From contig NC_135723.1 of NCBI RefSeq assembly GCF_964656455.1, forward strand, positions 94,999,283 to 95,063,282: DNA of 64,000 nt, read 5' to 3'. The notes beneath the pieces are model-generated. The model worked only from the letters and a program-made list of their open reading frames with translations, had not been told where the DNA came from and did not search any database. Positions 62,660 through 64,000 of this stretch are shown here, piece by piece; the stretch's first letter is position 1; every line of letters starts with the position of its first letter. The stretch comes from Halichoerus grypus. Its lineage: Eukaryota > Chordata > Mammalia > Carnivora > Phocidae. A program made the translations under genes and the position numbers.

Positions 62660-63430
62660 GGTGATGATGAATCAGTATGATATTGCAGTACCTGGTAAGA
62701 AATATATATTTGGTCTTAGTCCCTTTTCTGGCACAGACTTCCTAAAAACATTGGAATTACCTGTGCTGAGAGTGAGAAAGGTGTCTTTTGTCATGTTAAT
62801 GAGTGACTTTTGGACTGCTCCTAGTTCACCCTAGGAAGGGCTTGTTGCCAGGGCTTGTTGCTAGTTTGAATCCTGTGATCCAGGGTCTGAACTTTCAGTC
62901 CCACCCTGACCTCCAGGGAGGGGAGTGAGGCTGGAGGTTGAATCTGTCACCAATGGCCCATGATTTAATCAATTGTGACTGTATAATGAAGCCCCTATAA
63001 AAAACTAAAATAAAGGCCTTTGAGAGCTTCCAGGTTGGTGAATGCGTGGAGATGCGAGATAGTATGGAAGTTCTGCGCCCCTTCCCACATACCCTACCCT
63101 ATGCCTCTCTTCCAGCTAGCTGTTCCTGAGTTACATCCTTTTATAATAAACTGATAATCTAGTAAGTAAACTCTTTTCCTGAGTTCTATAAGGCGCCCCG
63201 TGAGGAAGGGCATGAAAACCCCTAATTTACAGCCAGTCTGTCAGGAGCACAGGTGACAACTTGGACTTACTTTGGCATCTGAAATGGGACTGACACTATT
63301 TCTGGGTACATAGTGTCAAAATTGAATGGAAAGACACCCTGCTGGTGTTGCAGACTTGCTCGGTGGTGTGGGAAAAAAGCCCACCCATCAGAGTTGGGTA
63401 CAGAATTGTAGTTTGAATCGGAATGGTTAA
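62660..63430 (+). mobile_element. LTR-like interspersed repeat
   Basis: I recognise this as a common mammalian dispersed repeat but cannot name its family. Landmarks: ATTTGGTCTTAGTCCCTTTT, CACCAATGGCCCATGATTTA, CAGCTAGCTGTTCCTGAGTT, an AATAAA at 63145-63150 and CTGATAATCTAGTAAGTAAA. The poly(A) signal and single-copy layout suggest a solo LTR of an old endogenous retroelement (inference). No viral gene is present. Confidence 0.55.
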
Positions 63431-64000
63431 TCAGGATTTTGTCTGGTGAAGTGGGGTGTGCCGCTGGGGAGACTGGGAAAAGGAGTTGTCGGTGGCAGGT
63501 GAGAGGCAGGGAACCAGGGAGGCCAGGCAGAGGCTAGTTTGAGAGAGGACAAGAGAAGAAGTCAAGACGTGGCAGGTGCCTACCAGAGTAGAATGTTGAT
63601 GAAAAATGGCCCGGATACTTGAAGGGGACATTTGTGAAGATTAGCAGTGAAGTACCACATGGGATGTGGCCTTTTTCTCTGTCTCCCCATAGAAACTAAG
63701 TCATTATGTGAGGCTTTTGGATTCAGATCCTTGGTTTTCTTGGAAGTGCAGGATGCCAAGGACAGTTCCGCATGATCAGGTCAATCTTTTTGTTTGCTCT
63801 GCTGCTTTGGTAAGAGAATGAAACGGTTGAAAATTTCAACTACGCCGATATTTTTCTTTTTCTCTATTTAATGTGTTCTATTCCTGCCGTCTGCTCTTCT
63901 AAGCACCATGTTTTGCTCTGTGCTCCTGCTTTGTGACGTAGGTTTTGCTTTATATCTCCCCACAGTCTAGCTGGACTGAAAATAAAGGTCACTGTCTGCC
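63431..64000. other. Window end, no recognised feature
   Basis: No gene or named repeat seen. The taste-receptor genes that follow EPHA1 in other mammals are not reached. Confidence 0.4.

Noticed and set aside
62538..62834. 98-codon plus-strand frame as a small gene
   Set aside because: Most of it lies in the LTR-like dispersed repeat; no homologue recognised.
53000..64000. Taste-receptor (TAS2R) gene or the EPHA1 antisense lncRNA known from human
   Set aside because: No intact or broken seven-helix frame found; the lncRNA cannot be supported from sequence alone.

Overview
This is a 64 kb piece of mammalian nuclear genome, almost certainly from a carnivore. At least 17 SINEs start with the tRNA-Lys-like head (GCCTGGGTGGCTCAG on + copies) and end in CT-rich plus AATAAA-rich tails, which is the carnivore Can-SINE signature. 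Their bodies look caniform (dog/bear/seal/mustelid side) rather than felid; the species cannot be fixed from the window. The gene order FAM131B(-) ZYX(+) EPHA1(-) is the one known from human 7q34-q35.

Layout. About 1-8,500 holds FAM131B on the minus strand: seven coding exons that join into an intact 360-codon frame, with a CpG-rich promoter near 8.2-8.5 kb. About 9-27.5 kb is intergenic and made largely of old repeats: a decayed LINE-2 with reverse-transcriptase remnants (17.5-21.4 kb), LINE-2 3' ends, DNA-transposon fossils, MIRs and Can-SINEs, several nested in each other. About 27.6-37.3 kb is ZYX (zyxin) on the plus strand: a CpG-island promoter, a non-coding first exon and nine coding exons giving 577 residues. 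EPHA1 follows tail-to-tail on the minus strand (37.4-52.8 kb): 18 coding exons that join exactly into 976 codons plus stop, with every kinase landmark present. The poly(A) signals of ZYX and EPHA1 are only about 120 bp apart. About 53-64 kb is intergenic sequence upstream of EPHA1, again mostly repeats, ending in an LTR-like element.

Roles. Zyxin is a focal-adhesion and stress-fibre LIM protein that recruits Ena/VASP. EphA1 is an ephrin-binding receptor tyrosine kinase that acts on cell spreading and adhesion. FAM131B is a poorly characterised protein whose long form carries an N-terminal acylation-type sequence. Nothing in the sequence shows that the three act as a unit; their adjacency is old mammalian synteny.

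I found no new biological system, CRISPR array, operon or RNA gene. The observations most worth a second look are the very tight ZYX/EPHA1 convergence, the altered third Ena/VASP-binding motif and Gln-Ala expansion in zyxin, the 28-nt acylation exon and (CGC)11 tract of FAM131B, a CpG-dense open patch inside an ancient LINE-2, a short unclassified repeat shared by two intergenic sites, and several informative nested insertions. All exon boundaries were read by eye from splice sites, reading phase and recalled human proteins; no database search was run.
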